Shown: positions 22,115 to 31,781 of the stretch, one piece after another
How the letters are laid out: every line of letters begins with the position of its first letter
How positions within the stretch are numbered: the stretch's first letter is position 1
Assembly: GCA_001653155.1 (NCBI GenBank)
Contig: BDEJ01000017.1
Location: 1-45,091, forward strand
From: Porphyromonadaceae bacterium H1
Lineage (GTDB): Bacteria; Bacteroidota; Bacteroidia; Bacteroidales; Paludibacteraceae
Direction: 5' to 3'
DNA: 45,091 bases
Notes under the pieces: generated by a model
Told to the model about the DNA's origin: nothing
What the model saw: only the letters and a program-made list of their open reading frames with translations
Database searches by the model: none
Translations under genes and position numbers: made by a program

Positions 22115-22155
22115 AGCGGCGAGAAGGCTGTGTTACACAACCTTCGCCGCTTTTG
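22115..22155 (+). terminator. Terminator after ilvC
   Basis: AGCGGCGAGAAGG pairs with CCTTCGCCGCT (two bases bulged on the 5' arm) and runs into TTTT. It closes the ilv operon 21 bp after the ilvC stop. Confidence 0.75.
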
Positions 22156-22202
22156 CTGCGTAAAAAGACAAGCCCAACAACACAGACACACGACAATACA
22201 GC

Positions 22203-23846
22203 ATGAAACCCGAATATATTTTCGAAAACAGCTGGGAGGTTTGCAACATGGTAGGCGGTATCTACACCGTACTATCGACTCGTGCAGCCACCCTGCAAGC
22301 CCAACATCAGGATAAACTCATTTTTATAGGCCCCGATCTCTGTCCGGGAAGGGAAAATCCTCTTTTCGAAGAAGACGACACGCTCCATCCCGGTTGGGCT
22401 GCCTTCACAGCCGAAAATTACGGCCTGTCGCTACGCAGCGGACGCTGGAAGATACCCGGACGCCCCATAGCCGTACTGGTAGACTTCATGCCGCTGATGT
22501 CGCGTAAAAACGACATTTACGGACGCATGTGGGAAGATTTCGGCGTAGATTCCTTGCTGGCCTACGGCGACTACGATGAAGCCTCGATGTTTGCTTACGC
22601 ATCGGGCGTGCTTATCGAGAGTTACATCCGTTTCTTCCATCTCAAAGCAACACAACGCATCGTGGCGCACTTCAACGAATGGACTTGCTCTTTCGGGGTC
22701 TTCTACTTGCGAAAACGCCTGCCTTTCGTGGCCACAGTCTTCACTACCCATGCAACGTCCATCGGCCGCTCCATAGCCGGTAACGGGAAGCCCCTCTACG
22801 ATTATCTGAACCAATACGACGGCGACCAGATGGCTCGCGAACTTAACATGCTTGCCAAACATTCCACGGAAAAAACAGCTGCACATACGGCCGACTGCTT
22901 CACTACGGTAAGCCACATCACCGCCCGGGAATGTGTACAACTCCTTCGTAAGGAGCCCGACGTGGTAACACCCAACGGATTTGAGGACGACTTCCTGCCG
23001 GCAAAGAAAGATTTTTCCGTCCGCCGCAACGAAGCTCGGGCAAGCCTCATCCGGACAGCCGAGACCTTATTGGGATATACCCTAGCGGAGGATATCCTGC
23101 TGATTGCCACATCGGGACGCTACGAATATAAAAACAAAGGGATCGATGTATTTATCGAAAGTCTCAAGCGTTTATCGGAAAGGCAAGATACTCAGGTTTT
23201 AGCTTTCGTAATGGTTCCGGCCTACATCAAAGGCCCCCGACACGACTTGGCATCCGCTTTACAGCGCCCGGACAGCAAGCTCTACTCGTGGAACCGCTTT
23301 ACGACACACGAATTGCATGACTACGACTCCGACAGCGTCATGGGAGCCATTCGCTGGTTCCATCTCAACAACATGGAATCCGAAAAAGTAAAAATCATCT
23401 TCGTACCCTCCTATCTTAACGGACAAGACGGGATTTTTGATAAAAGTTACTACGAACTGCTCATCGGGATGGATCTGACGGTATTTCCTTCCTATTACGA
23501 ACCTTGGGGTTATACACCCCTCGAAAGCATCGCTTTTTCGGTACCGACCGTCACAACCGATCTTTCGGGTTTCGGGCAATGGGCGGCTGCTTCGGGCATC
23601 CAAAGCATCGAAGAGGCTGTAGCCGTAATAAAACGCTCGGATTACAACGCCTACGAAGTGGCTTCGGAAATCAGCGGCATCGTGGCAAACTATGCGCAGA
23701 TGTCTGAGAAGGAGCGTGAAACAATCCGTAAAAAAGCCGCTAAACTTGCCGAGAAAGCCCTTTGGAAACACTTCATTGCTCACTATGCCGAAGCCTACGA
23801 CATAGCTCTCCAAAAAGCCGCTTTAAGGATGAAGGAAATGCGTTAA
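22203..23846 (+). CDS. Glycogen synthase, GT3-like glycosyltransferase
   Basis: Protein of 547 residues resembling the eukaryote-type GT3 glycogen synthase found in Bacteroidetes, not bacterial GlgA (GT5). Diagnostic stretches are the N-terminal FENSWEVCNMVGGIYTVLSTRA, VATVFTTHATSIGRSIAGNG in the middle, and TPNGF. The C-terminal PSYYEPWGYTPLESIAFSVPTVTTDLSGFG carries the E-x7-E-like acid pair of retaining GT-B enzymes. It extends alpha-1,4-glucan from a nucleotide sugar; GT3 enzymes usually take UDP-glucose. It stands 108 bp after ilvC, beyond a terminator, and before the phosphorylase gene, from which it is separated by another terminator. No glgC is seen in this window. Confidence 0.92.
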   Translation: MKPEYIFENSWEVCNMVGGIYTVLSTRAATLQAQHQDKLIFIGPDLCPGRENPLFEEDDTLHPGWAAFTAENYGLSLRSGRWKIPGRPIAVLVDFMPLMSRKNDIYGRMWEDFGVDSLLAYGDYDEASMFAYASGVLIESYIRFFHLKATQRIVAHFNEWTCSFGVFYLRKRLPFVATVFTTHATSIGRSIAGNGKPLYDYLNQYDGDQMARELNMLAKHSTEKTAAHTADCFTTVSHITARECVQLLRKEPDVVTPNGFEDDFLPAKKDFSVRRNEARASLIRTAETLLGYTLAEDILLIATSGRYEYKNKGIDVFIESLKRLSERQDTQVLAFVMVPAYIKGPRHDLASALQRPDSKLYSWNRFTTHELHDYDSDSVMGAIRWFHLNNMESEKVKIIFVPSYLNGQDGIFDKSYYELLIGMDLTVFPSYYEPWGYTPLESIAFSVPTVTTDLSGFGQWAAASGIQSIEEAVAVIKRSDYNAYEVASEISGIVANYAQMSEKERETIRKKAAKLAEKALWKHFIAHYAEAYDIALQKAALRMKEMR

Positions 23847-23864
23847 GCACAAAGAACGCCCGCA

Positions 23865-23908
23865 AACGATACGCAGAGATTCCTGTCGAATCCTGCGTCG
23901 TTTTTTTT
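23865..23908 (+). terminator. Terminator after the glycogen synthase gene
   Basis: An interrupted hairpin (AACGA, CGCAG and GATTC pairing with GAATC, CTGCG and TCGTT, with small bulges) ends in eight Ts at 23901-23908. It lies just upstream of the phosphorylase promoter at 23930. Confidence 0.8.
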
Positions 23909-23929
23909 CGACATTCTGATTATTTGCAT

Positions 23930-23937
23930 TATTTTTG
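23930..23937 (+). promoter_or_regulatory. Promoter of the glucan phosphorylase gene
   Basis: TATTTTTG matches TAnnTTTG; TTTC 20 nt upstream is a weak -33. It gives a leader of about 105 nt before the ATG at 24052 and argues against the in-frame reading that begins at 23935. Confidence 0.65.
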
Positions 23938-24051
23938 CACAAGAAACAGCAGAAAACTGTTTTACAACATAAACAAACCCTTGTTTTGCTTCGGAAAAGC
24001 AGCAGAGATGCAGGAAAGCAGCGCGACGGCAGAACAACTAATAACAAAGAA

Positions 24052-26616
24052 ATGAAACTACAAACCAGCAAAGTCAACGAATCGCACTGGAAGGAAGTGA
24101 ACGTAAAATCGAACCTTCCGCAAAACCTCAAGAAACTTGAAGAGCTTGCTTACAACCTCTGGTGGGTATGGGACAGCGAAGCCAAGAACATGTTCCGCCA
24201 CATCGATCCTGAGGCTTGGGTGGAAGCCAGTTCCAACCCGGTACACTTGCTCAACATACTCAGCTACGAAAAGCTTCTCAAAATGGGGCAGGACAAAGAA
24301 TTTACCGCAAAGCTGGAGCGGATTTACAACAACTTCAAGGCTTACATGAAAAAGCCGATGTCAAAAGACAAACCCTCGGTAGCCTACTTCAGCATGGAGT
24401 ACGGCCTGAGCCATGTATTGAAAATTTACTCCGGCGGTCTCGGTGTCTTGGCCGGCGACTACATAAAAGAGGCCAGTGACAGCTGTATCGATATGACGGC
24501 TATCGGCTTCCTCTACCGCTACGGATACTTTACTCAATCCCTCTCGGTGGACGGACAGCAAGTGGCCGTGTACGAAGCGCAGAACTTCAACAACCTCCCC
24601 ATCCGCCAAGTGAAGGACGAACAGGACAACCCCATCGTGCTGGAAGTACCCTACCCCGATCGCATGGTATATTCCTACATATGGGAGGTTGCCGTAGGAC
24701 GTGTGAAACTCTACCTGCTCGACACCGACAACGATATGAACAGCGAATACGACCGTTCCATTACCCATCAGCTCTACGGTGGCGACTGGGAGAATCGTAT
24801 TAAACAGGAAATTATGCTCGGCATCGGAGGGATGCTGGCCCTCAAAAAGCTGGGCATCAAGAAAGAAGTCTATCACTGCAACGAAGGACATGCTGCTCTA
24901 ATCAACATACAGCGCCTGACGGACTACATCGCCGAGGAACAACTCAGCTTCAACGAAGCCCTGCAGGTGGTTCGCGCCAGCTCACTTTACACCGTGCACA
25001 CCCCCGTACCGGCAGGACACGACAGTTTTTCCGAAGATTTGTTTGGGAAATACATGTTCGCTTACCCCGAAAAACTCGGTATCAGCTGGGACGAACTGAT
25101 GGATATGGGACGCGAGCATCCCGGAAACCGCGACGAGAAGTTCAGCATGAGTGTATTTGCCTGCAACACCTGCCAAGAGGTGAACGGCGTCAGCTGGCTC
25201 CACGGAAAAGTATCTCAAGAAATGTTCCAGCCCATATGGCCGGGCTACTTCCCCGAAGAACTGCACGTGAACTACGTAACCAACGGTGTTCACCTACCCA
25301 CTTGGACAGCCTCGGAATGGAAGAAGGTTTACGAAAAATACTTCGGTCCCGACTTTTACCAAGATCAGTCGAATATGAAAATATGGCAAGGCGTTTACGA
25401 AATACCCGATGAGGTAATCTGGCAAACCCGTATGCACATGAAGCAACGACTGGTAAACTACATCAAGGAACAGTTCCGCGACAGTTGGCTCAAAAATCAA
25501 GGCGACCCTTCGCGCATCGTATCCATACTCGAATCCATCAACCCCAATGCGCTGATTATCGGATTCGGACGACGCTTTGCCACTTACAAGCGAGCCCACC
25601 TGCTGTTTACCGACCTGGAACGTCTGGCGCGCATCGTAAACAACCCCGCACAACCCGTACAGTTCCTCTTTACCGGAAAGGCACACCCGGCTGACGGAGG
25701 CGGACAGGGACTGATCAAGCGCATTATCGAGATATCGAAAATGCCGCAATTCCTCGGGAAAGTAATCTTCCTCGAAAACTACGACATGCGCTTAGCCAAA
25801 CGCTTGATCTCAGGTGTGGACATCTGGCTCAACACCCCTACCCGTCCACTTGAGGCTTCCGGTACTTCGGGCGAAAAGGCGCAAATGAACGGCGTATTGA
25901 ACTTCTCCGTATTGGACGGTTGGTGGCTCGAAGGTTATGTGAAAGGAGCCGGATGGGCGCTCACCGAGAAACGCACCTACGAGAGTCAGGAGTTTCAAGA
26001 CCAGCTCGACGCAGCCACCATATACAGCATGCTCGAGAACGAGATACTACCTCTCTACTACGCCAAAAACACCAAAGGTTATTCACCCGAATGGATTGAA
26101 TACATCAAAAACTCCATCGCACAAATCACCCCTCGCTTTACTATGAAGCGTATGATCGACGACTACATCGAACGCTTCTATCTGAAACTTCGCAAACGCT
26201 CCCTCTTGCTGCGCGAAGACAACTTCCGGAAAACGCGAGAGCTCAGTGCATGGAAAGAGAAAGTAGCCGCCGGATGGGATGGTATCGAAGTGGAGGAAGT
26301 AAACCTGCCGGAAGCCCTCATGCACAATCCCAAAGCAGGTGAAAGTCACGACATCAGCGTAGTAATCGATACTGCATCGATTAACGACAAAGGAATCGGT
26401 GTAGAGCTGGTACTCACACAACGAGATGCCAACAACCACGACAAGCTCTACGACGTAGAGGAACTTAAAGTCGTAAAATGCGAAGGTTCACGCATCCATT
26501 TCGGCCTCAATTACCGGCTGGGTCATGCCGGAGCCTTTAAATATGCCTTCCGTATGTTCCCAAAAAACGAAGATCTGCCTCACCGGCAAGATTTCTGTTA
26601 CGTACGCTGGTTTTAA
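24052..26616 (+). CDS. glgP: Alpha-glucan phosphorylase, short GT35 type
   Basis: Releases glucose-1-phosphate from glycogen or maltodextrin using PLP. It has 854 residues and belongs to the short subfamily with a DUF3417-type N-terminus ([20 protein letters not shown]). The PLP lysine is Lys609 in [14 protein letters not shown]. Other family marks are [32 protein letters not shown] and the [11 protein letters not shown] segment. The C-terminal 130 residues form an extra beta-rich part. The start is set at 24052 ([10 protein letters not shown]) because a promoter lies at 23930 and homologues begin here. It follows the glycogen synthase gene, so synthesis and breakdown are neighbours, though separately transcribed. 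Confidence 0.94.
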   Translation: MKLQTSKVNESHWKEVNVKSNLPQNLKKLEELAYNLWWVWDSEAKNMFRHIDPEAWVEASSNPVHLLNILSYEKLLKMGQDKEFTAKLERIYNNFKAYMKKPMSKDKPSVAYFSMEYGLSHVLKIYSGGLGVLAGDYIKEASDSCIDMTAIGFLYRYGYFTQSLSVDGQQVAVYEAQNFNNLPIRQVKDEQDNPIVLEVPYPDRMVYSYIWEVAVGRVKLYLLDTDNDMNSEYDRSITHQLYGGDWENRIKQEIMLGIGGMLALKKLGIKKEVYHCNEGHAALINIQRLTDYIAEEQLSFNEALQVVRASSLYTVHTPVPAGHDSFSEDLFGKYMFAYPEKLGISWDELMDMGREHPGNRDEKFSMSVFACNTCQEVNGVSWLHGKVSQEMFQPIWPGYFPEELHVNYVTNGVHLPTWTASEWKKVYEKYFGPDFYQDQSNMKIWQGVYEIPDEVIWQTRMHMKQRLVNYIKEQFRDSWLKNQGDPSRIVSILESINPNALIIGFGRRFATYKRAHLLFTDLERLARIVNNPAQPVQFLFTGKAHPADGGGQGLIKRIIEISKMPQFLGKVIFLENYDMRLAKRLISGVDIWLNTPTRPLEASGTSGEKAQMNGVLNFSVLDGWWLEGYVKGAGWALTEKRTYESQEFQDQLDAATIYSMLENEILPLYYAKNTKGYSPEWIEYIKNSIAQITPRFTMKRMIDDYIERFYLKLRKRSLLLREDNFRKTRELSAWKEKVAAGWDGIEVEEVNLPEALMHNPKAGESHDISVVIDTASINDKGIGVELVLTQRDANNHDKLYDVEELKVVKCEGSRIHFGLNYRLGHAGAFKYAFRMFPKNEDLPHRQDFCYVRWF

Positions 26617-26640
26617 AAAGGCTCGGAATCGCCCCGATAA

Positions 26641-26689
26641 AAAATGAAACAGGCCCTGTTCAGTTTTTGAACAGGGCCTGTTTCATTTT
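26641..26689. terminator. Long bidirectional terminator hairpin
   Basis: A perfect 22-bp inverted repeat around a 5-nt loop, with A-rich and T-rich flanks on both sides, 24 bp after the glgP stop. It fits a rho-independent terminator working in either direction between glgP and the opposing tpx gene. Confidence 0.9.
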
Positions 26690-26740
26690 TCCGAGGCAGT
26701 AGTGAAGCTGCAACACTCCTTAAGCCTTTCATATACAAAA

Positions 26741-26778
26741 TTCAACCCGAAATCCGGAAATACAGATTTCGGGTTGAA
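26741..26778 (-). terminator. Second hairpin, probable tpx terminator
   Basis: TTCAACCCGAAATC pairs perfectly with GATTTCGGGTTGAA around a 10-nt loop. On the minus strand the stem is followed by TTTTG, about 65 nt past the tpx stop codon. The T-run is short, so termination may be partial, with the longer hairpin at 26641 as backup. Confidence 0.6.
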
Positions 26779-26844
26779 CAGCAAGAAAAGCTGTATCCGG
26801 CCTTTCCGAGCGGATGTTTCAAGACCGGTTAGATCATTTCCTTC

Positions 26845-27336
26845 TTAAAACACGTTGATATCGTAATTCGGCTCGTCCACAATTTGCTCCACCAATTGGC
26901 TGTAGACTACTTTCCCGTTCTCGTCGATGGCTACCACAGCACGGCTCATCAGACCTTGAAGCGGGCCGTCAACAAGCATCACGCCGTAAGCATCGGCAAA
27001 ACTACGATAGCGGAAGTCGGATGCGGTTATGACATTATCCAAACCCTCGGCACCGCAAAAACGAGCCTGTGCAAAAGGTAAGTCCTGAGATACGCAAAGT
27101 ACCGTAACGTTGGGCTTCTCGGCAACCCATTTATTGAAACGACGTACCGAAGCAGCACAAGTTCCGGTATCCAGACTGGGGAATATATTCAGTAAGAGTC
27201 GTTTACCCTTGAAGTCGGAGAGGCGTATTTCCTGCAAATCCTTTCCTACCAAACTGAAATCGGGAGCTGCATCACCCGGCTTGGGCAGGTTTCCGTTGGT
27301 ATGCACACTCATGTCTTTAAATTTTACTGTAGCCAT
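26845..27336 (-). CDS. tpx: Thiol peroxidase (atypical 2-Cys peroxiredoxin)
   Basis: Reduces hydroperoxides with thioredoxin as electron donor in the cytoplasm (or periplasm in some species; no signal is seen here). It has 163 residues. The peroxidatic Cys60 lies in SLDTGTCAASVRRFN and the resolving Cys94 in PFAQARFCGAEG, 34 residues later as in E. coli Tpx. It is transcribed alone on the minus strand and diverges from the amylase gene. Confidence 0.95.
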   Translation of the reverse strand: MATVKFKDMSVHTNGNLPKPGDAAPDFSLVGKDLQEIRLSDFKGKRLLLNIFPSLDTGTCAASVRRFNKWVAEKPNVTVLCVSQDLPFAQARFCGAEGLDNVITASDFRYRSFADAYGVMLVDGPLQGLMSRAVVAIDENGKVVYSQLVEQIVDEPNYDINVF

Positions 27337-27402
27337 AGTTTGTATTATTTATATTTAAGAAATTACTATCGATATTGATAACGCATTTCAGGCGTTTTTG
27401 TT

Positions 27403-27410
27403 TACTTTTG
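27403..27410 (+). promoter_or_regulatory. Promoter of the amylase gene
   Basis: TACTTTTG matches the -7 consensus. It implies a leader of about 80 nt before the ATG at 27496. No well-spaced -33 is visible. Confidence 0.6.
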
Positions 27411-27495
27411 TCCGCAGAAAGAAGAAAGATTTTCTTCGAAGAGACCTAAGAATAAAACACCTTAACCCGGATTTTCTCTAAGTTTTAGATACAGC

Positions 27496-29181
27496 ATGTC
27501 GAAATTTGTTATTTACGAAGTCCTACCCCGCCTTTTCAACAACTCCAATACCCGTAACAAACGCAACGGCAGCCTCAACGAAAACGGTTGCGGCAAATTT
27601 AAGAACTTTACATCGAAAGCCTTGAAATCCTTGAAAGAGCTTGGTGCTACGCATATCTGGTACATGGGAATCTTGGAACATGCCACCTGCAGCGACTACA
27701 GCGCTTACGGCATCCGGCCCGACCATCCGGGGGTAGTGAAAGGCCAAGCCGGATCGCCCTACGCCGTGAAGGATTACTACGATGTAGATCCCGATTTGGC
27801 CGAAAATGTCGACCGCCGCATGAAGGAATTCGAGGCCCTCGTATCACGCACTCATAAAGCCGGTCTGAAGGTCATCATCGACTTTGTCCCCAACCACGTA
27901 GCCCGTCAGTATGCCTCGGATGCGAAACCCGAAGGAATAAACGACCTGGGACAAAACGACTATCCGGAATACGCTTTCTCGCCGCTGAACAACTTCTACT
28001 ACCTGCCGGGAGAGAACTTTACTCCGCAGTTTGACGCAAAAGGCTACCACGAATACCCCGCAAAGGCCACCGGGAATGACCGCTTCAGCGCCTCGCCGGA
28101 CAGCAACGACTGGTACGAGACCATCAAACTCAACTACGGTGTGAACTATGTTGAAGGCATGCAACAGCAATTCGACCCAACGCCCGACACATGGATTAAG
28201 ATGCGGGATATCCTGCTCTTCTGGGCCGACAAAGGCATAGACGGTTTTCGCTGCGACATGGCTGAAATGGTTCCCGTCGAATTCTGGGGATGGGTTATCC
28301 CTCAAATAAAACGTAAACACCCGGAACTGATTTTCATTGCCGAAATTTACCAGCCCGACCAGTATCGCAACTACCTTTGCAACGGAAAATTCGACTACTT
28401 ATACGACAAGGTAGGCATGTACGACAGCTTGCGCAATATCATGAGCCGCAACCACTCGGCACAAAACATCACCTACAGCTGGCAAAAGCTCGGCGACATC
28501 GCCGACCACATGCTCAACTTTCTCGAAAACCACGACGAACAACGCATCGGTTCAGGCTTTTTCTGCGGAAGCGGTCTCTATGCACAACCCGGCATGATCG
28601 TATCGGTCACCCTCACACGAGGGCCGGTGATGATTTACTTCGGACAGGAATTGAACGAGCTTGGTATGGACTCCGAGGGTTTCAGCGGAGTGGACGGACG
28701 CACCAGCATTTTCGACTATTGGAGCCTAAAATCCGTGCAAGACTGGGCAAACGGAGGCAGCTTCGATGGAGGAGCCCTCTCCGATGAACAGCGGAAGCTC
28801 AGAAACTTCTACAGAAGACTATTGAATGCCATACACAGCGAAAAAGCCATCAGTCAGGGAGTTATGTACGACTTGGTATACGCCAATCTCGACAATCCGA
28901 ATTTTGCTGTTCATCAGGAGTTTGCTTTCTTCAGAAAACACGAAGAAAATCTGCTGCTGATCGTCGTCAGTTTTCATGACAAGGAACTTCATTCCGAAAT
29001 ACGCATTCCGGCGGAAGCTTTCCAGTACCTTGAGTTGGAAGAAGGTAATCAGTGGCATTGCAAAGACCTCCTCGACCCGGAGACGAACTATACGCCGGTG
29101 TTGCTAAGCTCAGAAAAAAAGTTTGCCCTAAACCTGCAAGCCTGGAGCGGCAAGATATTCAAACTCGAACGAATAAAATAA
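27496..29181 (+). CDS. GH13 alpha-amylase family enzyme
   Basis: Glycoside hydrolase of 561 residues without a signal peptide, so probably intracellular and acting on stored glucan or imported maltodextrin. The GH13 conserved regions are in order: DFVPNHVAR (region I), GFRCDMAE with nucleophile Asp254 (II), FIAEIYQP with acid/base Glu283 (III) and ENHDEQR with Asp347 (IV). The N-terminus MSKFVIYEVLPRLFNN is usual for this Bacteroidetes subgroup. It sits near the glycogen synthase and phosphorylase genes, consistent with a role in glycogen turnover. Exact specificity (amylase, maltosyl-transfer or branching) cannot be fixed by eye. Confidence 0.92.
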   Translation: MSKFVIYEVLPRLFNNSNTRNKRNGSLNENGCGKFKNFTSKALKSLKELGATHIWYMGILEHATCSDYSAYGIRPDHPGVVKGQAGSPYAVKDYYDVDPDLAENVDRRMKEFEALVSRTHKAGLKVIIDFVPNHVARQYASDAKPEGINDLGQNDYPEYAFSPLNNFYYLPGENFTPQFDAKGYHEYPAKATGNDRFSASPDSNDWYETIKLNYGVNYVEGMQQQFDPTPDTWIKMRDILLFWADKGIDGFRCDMAEMVPVEFWGWVIPQIKRKHPELIFIAEIYQPDQYRNYLCNGKFDYLYDKVGMYDSLRNIMSRNHSAQNITYSWQKLGDIADHMLNFLENHDEQRIGSGFFCGSGLYAQPGMIVSVTLTRGPVMIYFGQELNELGMDSEGFSGVDGRTSIFDYWSLKSVQDWANGGSFDGGALSDEQRKLRNFYRRLLNAIHSEKAISQGVMYDLVYANLDNPNFAVHQEFAFFRKHEENLLLIVVSFHDKELHSEIRIPAEAFQYLELEEGNQWHCKDLLDPETNYTPVLLSSEKKFALNLQAWSGKIFKLERIK

Positions 29182-29244
29182 GCGCCAATTTCGCAGTCAG
29201 CAGAATTATTAATATCTTCGCAGCACAAACATAAAACTAAAAAA

Positions 29245-29445
29245 ATGGGAACACTTTTATTATTAGGCCCTATCGGAACCCCGGAGATCATCCTCATCGC
29301 CATCATTGTGTTACTTATCTTCGGAGGGAAAAAAATACCGGAATTGATGAAAGGTATCGGCAAAGGTGTAAGAAGTTTTAAAGACGGTATAAACGGTATC
29401 GAAAAAGAGCTGAACGAAGAAAATAAAAAGGAAGAGAAAAATTAA
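29245..29445 (+). CDS. tatA: Sec-independent translocase subunit TatA
   Basis: Membrane protein of 66 residues. A short helix (about 10-24, EIILIAIIVLLIFGG) is followed by the hinge and amphipathic helix KKIPELMKGIGKGVRSFKDGI, then a charged tail. TatA oligomers form the passage for folded Tat substrates. tatC follows 6 bp later. A weak -7 element (TATCTTCG) lies at 29213-29220. No tatB is seen, so TatA may act in a minimal TatAC system. Confidence 0.94.
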   Translation: MGTLLLLGPIGTPEIILIAIIVLLIFGGKKIPELMKGIGKGVRSFKDGINGIEKELNEENKKEEKN

Positions 29446-29451
29446 TCCCCT

Positions 29452-30270
29452 ATGACGGAGAAAGATCCGGAAATGTCGTTTTGGGAGCATCTGGAAGCGC
29501 TCCGGTGGACCATCTTCCGTTCCGTAATCGCCTTACTCGCCTTTGCTATAATCGCTTTCGTGGCGATGCCCTATTTATACGACAGTGTGATTATGGCGCC
29601 TACGCGGCCCGATTTTTTTCTCTATAATTACTTATGCAAACTCAGCTCCGGGCTCAGTTTCTTTCCTAATTTCTGCGACGAGAGCTTCCAACTCACGGTA
29701 ATCAACATCAACCTCACCTCACAGTTTTTCCGGCACATGAGTACAGCTTTGTGGCTGGCTTTCATCTGCAGTTTTCCCTATATCATATTCGAGATATGGC
29801 GTTTCGTCAGCCCGGCGCTCTACCAAAACGAACGCAAGAACTTGAAGTGGGCTTTCCTGTTAACGACCTTGCTGTTTTTTCTGGGTTGTGTCGTCGGTTA
29901 TTCCGCCGTATTCCCCATGACACTGCGCTTTCTCGGAGGTTACCAGCTGAGCGAAAGCATTATCAATCAGATATCGCTCGACTCGTACATGGACAATTTC
30001 GTCCTCCTTATCTTTATGATGGGTATCGTTTTCGAACTGCCTGTCCTCTCGTGGTTACTCTCCAAACTGGGATTTATCGACCGCTCTTTCTTCCGGAAAT
30101 ACCGGAGGCACGCCATTGTGGTCTTACTGATATTAGCAGCCGTAATAACCCCCTCGGGCGATCCCTTTACCCTGTCGGTAGTCTTTATTCCGCTCTATTT
30201 TCTCTTTGAGCTGAGCGCCTTTTTCGTCCGGAAGCAACAAGGTTCCGAGGCGGAAGCTACGGCTTCTTAG
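29452..30270 (+). CDS. tatC: Sec-independent translocase subunit TatC
   Basis: Six-helix membrane protein of 272 residues that recognises twin-arginine signal peptides. The cytoplasmic N-terminus FWEHLEALRWTIFRS carries the conserved H-L-x-x-L-R motif. The periplasmic loop FICSFPYIIFEIWRFVSPALYQNERK is typical and contains the conserved Phe-Glu-x-Trp-x-Phe. An extended first periplasmic loop (about 45-85) with two Cys residues is usual in Bacteroidetes. Its last 14 bp overlap the converging lipoprotein gene. Confidence 0.95.
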   Translation: MTEKDPEMSFWEHLEALRWTIFRSVIALLAFAIIAFVAMPYLYDSVIMAPTRPDFFLYNYLCKLSSGLSFFPNFCDESFQLTVININLTSQFFRHMSTALWLAFICSFPYIIFEIWRFVSPALYQNERKNLKWAFLLTTLLFFLGCVVGYSAVFPMTLRFLGGYQLSESIINQISLDSYMDNFVLLIFMMGIVFELPVLSWLLSKLGFIDRSFFRKYRRHAIVVLLILAAVITPSGDPFTLSVVFIPLYFLFELSAFFVRKQQGSEAEATAS

Positions 30271-30769
30271 GCCGGTGCATCATTTTTATGCTTAAACCTT
30301 TCTTAGCCGACCAGCCCTCTTTGTCCGTAAGGCTAACGAAAAAATGATAGTCGCCTTCGTCGAACAATCCGAGAGCATTCCCCGACGGAATAAAAACAGA
30401 CTCCTGCACCCGGATTTCTTTCAGGCCCGATGCTAAAGAAAAGTCTTGAATCATTAAGAATGCATTCTTCGCCTGTTTCGCAGCATCGAAGCTGCAAGCA
30501 CTAAGCTGCTCCGTACTGTGCGAGTGATGATCAAAATTATGATGAATATCGATGCTATAGGCCCTTAGGCTCCCCAGCTCAACATTATCGGTAAATAAGG
30601 CAATAAAATCGAAAGGCTCCCCGAAGTACAGCGTATCGCAGTTTCTCGGAAAGGCTCCGGGTATGCTCAAGGCAATCACAGGCTTTTGCTTGTCGATGTT
30701 TTCAATCCTCCGGCACCCCGAAAACAAGGCCCCAAGCGACATTAAAATAAAAAAAGTATATTTCATCAT
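30257..30769 (-). CDS. His-rich DUF4625-like lipoprotein
   Basis: Lipoprotein of 170 residues (start at the first of two adjacent ATGs, 30769 or 30766). The signal ends in lipobox LFSGC with Cys19 as the lipidation site. The mature part resembles DUF4625: an Ig-like fold with a cluster of six histidines in SIDIHHNFDHHSHSTEQL, which looks suited to binding Zn2+ or another transition metal. It is the last gene of the Fur-family operon, downstream of a second DUF4625-like gene. The domain call is by resemblance and the metal role is inferred from the histidines and context. Confidence 0.75.
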   Translation of the reverse strand: MMKYTFFILMSLGALFSGCRRIENIDKQKPVIALSIPGAFPRNCDTLYFGEPFDFIALFTDNVELGSLRAYSIDIHHNFDHHSHSTEQLSACSFDAAKQAKNAFLMIQDFSLASGLKEIRVQESVFIPSGNALGLFDEGDYHFFVSLTDKEGWSAKKGLSIKMMHRPKKP

Positions 30770-30851
30770 TTCGGAAGTTATAGCGTGTAAGGCCGAAGTC
30801 GCATCAAAGATATTACTTCTCGACACGGCCTCAGCCTTTGCTGTTTGTTTG

Positions 30852-31676
30852 TTAAATCACATCCACAACGAGGGGATAATGCTCCGAAACAACAACATTA
30901 CCCTTTAAGTCGGCTGTTTTTACAACTATGTAATATTCGCCCGAGCGCCAAGCATTTTTTCCACTTATCGGGCGTGGATTGCTGCGATTATCCTTTTCGG
31001 CTCCCACCACGATCGACACATCGAATGTATGAGAATTGGGGCTATCTAAATCGTGCGTACTCTTCATTACAATGATCGACTCGTTACGCCCCCTCACATC
31101 TTTATCGGCAATGTTATCGGATTTCTTCACCAGGGCTATCAACATACCGCCCAATACGGCGTCATCTTTTATTTGTCCCGTAATGCGTATACTTTCTCCT
31201 TTTGAGAATTTTTGTCCCAATTTCGGAGCCGAAGTAATGCTTATTGTTGGTTTTTCATTATCTACCAACTCCTTAAAAACAAGCTCTGCTTCCTTGCTCG
31301 TAGTGTTTCCCAATTGATCGATTACGGTGAAATGCAAATGGTATTCTCCTGCTTTTGCATCATTGGGGATGTCAATATGCTTGTGGAAATTCACATTTTT
31401 TTGTCCGGAGAACTCGCTGTATTCTGCCTTAATTTCTTTTCCTCCTCCAGCTTCAGGATGCATCTCTACGATAATTTTATCTATCTTCCCTTCGGCGACC
31501 ACCTCTGCTTCCATATGGAGATCGGTCCCGATATAAGCTTGATGGCTGTTTTTAAGTCCTAATTCCAAATTGCTGATAACAGGCTTCGCAACAGGGCTTT
31601 CTTGTTGTTTGCAAGAGTTAAAAGACATAAGAGCTGCAGCAATAATCGCTGCAAAGAAAATCATTGGTTTATTCAT
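30852..31676 (-). CDS. DUF4625 domain lipoprotein
   Basis: Lipoprotein of 274 residues. The signal ends in lipobox SFNSC with Cys22. It appears to hold two Ig-like DUF4625 repeats (about 33-135 and 138-270). The first contains closely spaced His residues (LKNSHQAYIGTDLHMEAEV, EMHPEAGG, NFHKHIDIP, YHLHFTV), a pattern expected for metal binding at the cell surface or periplasm. It follows the TonB-dependent receptor gene by 105 bp and precedes the smaller DUF4625-like gene by about 80 bp. Such lipoproteins next to a TonB receptor probably help capture the ligand. That role is inferred. Confidence 0.82.
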   Translation of the reverse strand: MNKPMIFFAAIIAAALMSFNSCKQQESPVAKPVISNLELGLKNSHQAYIGTDLHMEAEVVAEGKIDKIIVEMHPEAGGGKEIKAEYSEFSGQKNVNFHKHIDIPNDAKAGEYHLHFTVIDQLGNTTSKEAELVFKELVDNEKPTISITSAPKLGQKFSKGESIRITGQIKDDAVLGGMLIALVKKSDNIADKDVRGRNESIIVMKSTHDLDSPNSHTFDVSIVVGAEKDNRSNPRPISGKNAWRSGEYYIVVKTADLKGNVVVSEHYPLVVDVI

Positions 31677-31781
31677 AAATTTAAAAAATTAATTGGTTGG
31701 TTTTTATTAATTGTATTCATACATCGCCTTCAATTAAGGCCTTTTTCTCAACACAAAAAACACGTGTTATTTACATTATTA

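Noticed and set aside
23935-24051. Extended N-terminus of the glucan phosphorylase
   Set aside because: It would start inside the -7 element of the gene's own promoter, and homologues begin at the ATG at 24052.
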